A stretch of 64,000 bases of DNA from Filimonas lacunae (GTDB taxonomy: Bacteria > Bacteroidota > Bacteroidia > Chitinophagales > Chitinophagaceae). Positions within the stretch are counted from its first letter, which is position 1. Each line of letters starts with the position of its first letter. Shown here piece by piece: positions 61,555-64,000 of the stretch. Location: NCBI RefSeq assembly GCF_002355595.1, contig NZ_AP017422.1:6142823-6206822 (forward strand). Reading direction: 5' to 3'. The translations under genes were made by a program, and so were the position numbers. Below the pieces are notes generated by a model that was not told the DNA's origin, did not search any database, and saw nothing but the letters and a program-made list of their open reading frames with translations.

Positions 61555-63090
61555 ATGAGCAGCAAAAAAGTAAGAGTACGTTTTGCCCCCTCTCCAACCG
61601 GAGGATTGCATTTGGGTGGCGTTAGAACCGTTTTGTTCAATTACCTGTTTGCTAAGAAGCAAGGAGGCGAATTTATACTACGAATTGAAGACACCGACCA
61701 AACCCGTTTTGTAGCCGGTGCCGAAGAATATATAACAGAAACTTTACGTTGGTGTGGCCTGGAAGCCGATGAAGGTCCGCACAAAGGTGGTCAGTACGGC
61801 CCCTACCGTCAAAGCGAACGCAAACCGCTGTATAAGGAGTATGCCGAAAAGCTGATAGCACAAGGTCAGGCCTACTACGCATTTGATACCTCGGAAGAGC
61901 TGGAAAACATGCGCCAGCAATATAAAACCGATGAAAACCCTTCTCCGCAGTATGGGCATACCCTGCGTGGTAAAATGCGCAATTCATTAACATTACCTGC
62001 CGAAGAAGTTACCCGCTTACTCAGCGAGGGCACTCCGCACGTGGTGCGTATTAAAATGCCGGATAACGAAACCATCAGTTTCCAGGATATGATACGTGGC
62101 GAAGTAAGCTTCCAGTCCGAACTGGTAGATGATAAAGTATTACTGAAAGCAGATGGTATGCCTACCTATCACCTGGCGGTGGTAGTAGATGATTACCTGA
62201 TGCACATTTCACACGCTTTCCGTGGAGAAGAATGGCTGTCCAGCGCTCCTGTACATGTGTTATTATGGAAATACCTGTTTGGCCTGGAAAACATGCCACA
62301 ATGGGCACACCTGCCGTTGATTTTAGGTCCCGATGGCTCTAAGCTCAGCAAACGCCATGGCAACAAATATGGTTTCCCCATTTTTGCTATGAACTGGACC
62401 GATCCACGTACACAGGATTTTACAGAAGGTTTCCGCGAACGTGGTTTCCTGCCTGAAGCATTTGTAAACGTGCTGGCACTGTTAGGCTGGAACGATGGCA
62501 CCGACCAGGAAGTGTTTTCCCTGGAAGAACTGGTAGAACGCTTTGACCTGTCGCGCGTAAACCACAGCGGCGCTATTTTCGATTTTGAAAAAGCCAAATG
62601 GTTCAACAGTGAATGGATTAAACGCCTGCCTGCCGAAAAATGGCAGCCTACGGTGAAAACCATCTTTGAACAAGCGGGTATTGCCATTACCGATGATACG
62701 CAGTTTACCACAGTGCTGGAACTGGTAAAAGACCGTTGCACCCTGTTAAGCGATTTTGTGGCACAGGCCGATTTCTTTTTCCGCGCCCCTGCTACAATAG
62801 ACACCCCTGCTATTCAGCCTAAATGGAACGATCAAAAGCAGTTGTTCTTTGTAGAGCTGATCCGCGCTTATGAACTGATGAGCAGCTGGGATCACGACAG
62901 CCTGGAAAAAGAGTTTAAAGAAATAGCCGCTGTACAACAGTTAAAAACCGGCGAGCTGATGCTGCCTTTGCGCATTATGCTGGTAGGTGGCAAGTTTGGC
63001 CCGGGCGTGTTTGATATTGCCACAATGATAGGTAAAGAAGCAACTATTGCACGCATTAAACATACTTTACAGTTATTACAAACTGCTTAG
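61555..63090 (+). CDS. gltX: glutamyl-tRNA synthetase
   Basis: 511 residues from the ATG at 61555 (MSSKKVRVRFAPSPTGG); an earlier non-ATG start lies inside the promoter. The class I HIGH-type motif is HLGG at 19-22 in SPTGGLHLGGVRTVLFNYL; the KMSKS-type motif is GSKLSKRHG near 260. Further: RIEDTDQTRFV and FRGEEWLSSAPVHVLLWKYL. It charges tRNA-Glu. In organisms lacking GlnRS it may also charge tRNA-Gln for an amidotransferase; not decidable here. Confidence 0.98.
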   Translation: MSSKKVRVRFAPSPTGGLHLGGVRTVLFNYLFAKKQGGEFILRIEDTDQTRFVAGAEEYITETLRWCGLEADEGPHKGGQYGPYRQSERKPLYKEYAEKLIAQGQAYYAFDTSEELENMRQQYKTDENPSPQYGHTLRGKMRNSLTLPAEEVTRLLSEGTPHVVRIKMPDNETISFQDMIRGEVSFQSELVDDKVLLKADGMPTYHLAVVVDDYLMHISHAFRGEEWLSSAPVHVLLWKYLFGLENMPQWAHLPLILGPDGSKLSKRHGNKYGFPIFAMNWTDPRTQDFTEGFRERGFLPEAFVNVLALLGWNDGTDQEVFSLEELVERFDLSRVNHSGAIFDFEKAKWFNSEWIKRLPAEKWQPTVKTIFEQAGIAITDDTQFTTVLELVKDRCTLLSDFVAQADFFFRAPATIDTPAIQPKWNDQKQLFFVELIRAYELMSSWDHDSLEKEFKEIAAVQQLKTGELMLPLRIMLVGGKFGPGVFDIATMIGKEATIARIKHTLQLLQTA

Positions 63091-63164
63091 GCAGATATAA
63101 CCAGCCTATAGGATGCCCCCTTACCCAAAACGGTATCCTATAGGTTTACAATACAACCCATATT

Positions 63165-63530
63165 ATGATAAAAGCATACCATCTTTACACCGGTACTGAC
63201 GGACATTCACATTTTACAGAAGGCTTTGTCACCAATGATGTAAGCACTTCTGCTGTTTCTACCCACTTTAAAGAAACTGCCCCACACTCTGTTTACGACT
63301 GGCATCCCGCCCCCGCTACACAATATGTAGTTACTTTACAGGGCACCCTGGAATTTGAGATGAACTCCGGTAAGAAGTTTATCCTTAACCCCGGCGAAAT
63401 ATTAATAGCCATGGACACTACCGGATCAGGTCACAAATGGCAAATGCTGGGCGATGAGCCCTGGAGGCGTATGTATGTTGTGTTCACCGATATCAATGAC
63501 ATCAACTTTGTAGCAGCCCAGGGCAGTTAA
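63165..63530 (+). CDS. small cupin-domain protein
   Basis: 121 residues, a single cupin barrel: YDWHPAPATQYVVTLQGTLE contains the His/Gln-type first motif and ILNPGEILIAMDTTGSGHKW the second, with a His that could bind a metal. Similar small cupins are of unknown function and occur near sugar or cofactor genes. It is a single gene 74 bp after gltX. Confidence 0.8.
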   Translation: MIKAYHLYTGTDGHSHFTEGFVTNDVSTSAVSTHFKETAPHSVYDWHPAPATQYVVTLQGTLEFEMNSGKKFILNPGEILIAMDTTGSGHKWQMLGDEPWRRMYVVFTDINDINFVAAQGS

Positions 63531-63603
63531 GCACACGCTGCAATATCCATCCGATTTTTCGCTGTTTTTGTGTAGGTTTGAATACAAACATCCGTTAGGA
63601 TTA

Positions 63604-63998
63604 ATGAATTCCACATTTAACAGACCTATCCGGGTCTCTTAGCCAAGGTAGGACTTAACGGACACGATCGCGGTGCCAAAATAATAGCCACCGCCCTGCG
63701 CAATGCCGGCATGGAAGTAATATATACCGGTTTATGCCAGACTCCGGAAATGGTAGTAAACGCTGCTTTGCAGGAAGACGTGGATGTTATAGGCATCAGC
63801 ATATTATCCGGCGCGCATATGACTCTCTTCCCCAAAGTAATGCAGCTGATGAAAGAAAAAGGTATGGAGGATGTGCTGCTTACCGGTGGTGGCATTATAC
63901 CGGAAGAAGATATGGCCCATCTCAATAACATGGGTATAGGTAAATTATTCGCACCCGGCACCTCTACCACCGATATTGCCGCTTATATCCGTAACTGA
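63604..63998 (+). pseudogene. cobalamin (B12)-binding domain protein, apparently frameshifted
   Basis: The ATG at 63604 gives [11 protein letters not shown] and then Ser-stop. One base inserted near 63637 (a lost C before CTCTTAGCC) restores [20 protein letters not shown] and the rest to the stop at 63998, a 131-residue protein. It matches stand-alone B12-binding subunits of the methylmalonyl-CoA mutase type: [55 protein letters not shown]. The DxHxxG motif has Asn for its first Asp (NGHDRG). No alternative start in the second frame is available upstream. It may be a real frameshift mutation or a sequencing error. Confidence 0.75.
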
Positions 63999-64000
63999 AC

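Overview
The window reads as chromosomal DNA of a member of the Bacteroidota, most likely the Chitinophagaceae (Chitinophaga/Niastella/Filimonas-like). The reasons are a SusC/SusD pair, a secreted pectate lyase ending in a type IX secretion (T9SS) sorting domain, a 14-gene nuo cluster with a short NuoG lacking the molybdopterin-type domain, ExbB-ExbD-ExbD-TonB genes, and repeated promoter boxes of the Bacteroidota type TAnnTTTG in front of genes. The genus is inference. No rRNA, tRNA, CRISPR array, insertion sequence or prophage was recognised.

Layout. 1-1850: an efflux module on the minus strand (HlyD-type adaptor, then a TolC-type protein cut by the window edge) with a sigma54-like promoter and an upstream palindrome. 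2131-3829: an internally shortened GT4 glycosyltransferase overlapping a UPF0104-type membrane protein. 4180-9127: a type III restriction-modification operon (mod, res). 9777-11768: a secreted pectate lyase-like protein with CBM6 and T9SS domains. 12195-13568: mnmE. 13698-19284: an exbB-exbD-exbD-tonB operon and a second tonB paralogue; between the two tonB genes lie an uncharacterised gene and a gene-poor stretch with a degenerate 21-bp (7-codon) tandem repeat, the least explained structure here. 19630-26514: SusD, SusC and inositol oxygenase, with a divergent LacI-family regulator and a LacI-type operator between. 26547-27815: an orphan FtsX/MacB-type permease.

27921-41311: complete respiratory complex I, nuoA to nuoN in canonical order; a terminator-like hairpin and a new promoter separate nuoA from nuoB. 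41395-44402: a TPR protein, a PstS-like lipoprotein and a small membrane protein, genes that in my recollection often accompany ExbB/ExbD/TonB in this phylum. 44708-49596: low-molecular-weight phosphatase plus hisS, a small lipoprotein, a thiolase and rlmN. 49727-56775: a tripartite RND efflux operon flanked by a small secreted protein and a Spy/CpxP-like periplasmic protein. 56900-58822: two pseudouridine synthases. 58965-63090: 1-Cys peroxiredoxin, DNA polymerase IV, polysaccharide deacetylase and gltX. 63165-63998: a cupin and a frameshifted cobalamin-binding protein.

Most genes are core metabolism, translation and envelope functions. The accessory or odd parts are the repeat locus, the type III R-M operon, the inositol oxygenase locus, the shortened glycosyltransferase and the broken B12 gene. 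No wholly new multi-gene system can be claimed from sequence alone; the repeat locus between the tonB paralogues is the best candidate for undescribed biology. All searches and alignments that would settle these points are stated with each finding and none were run.
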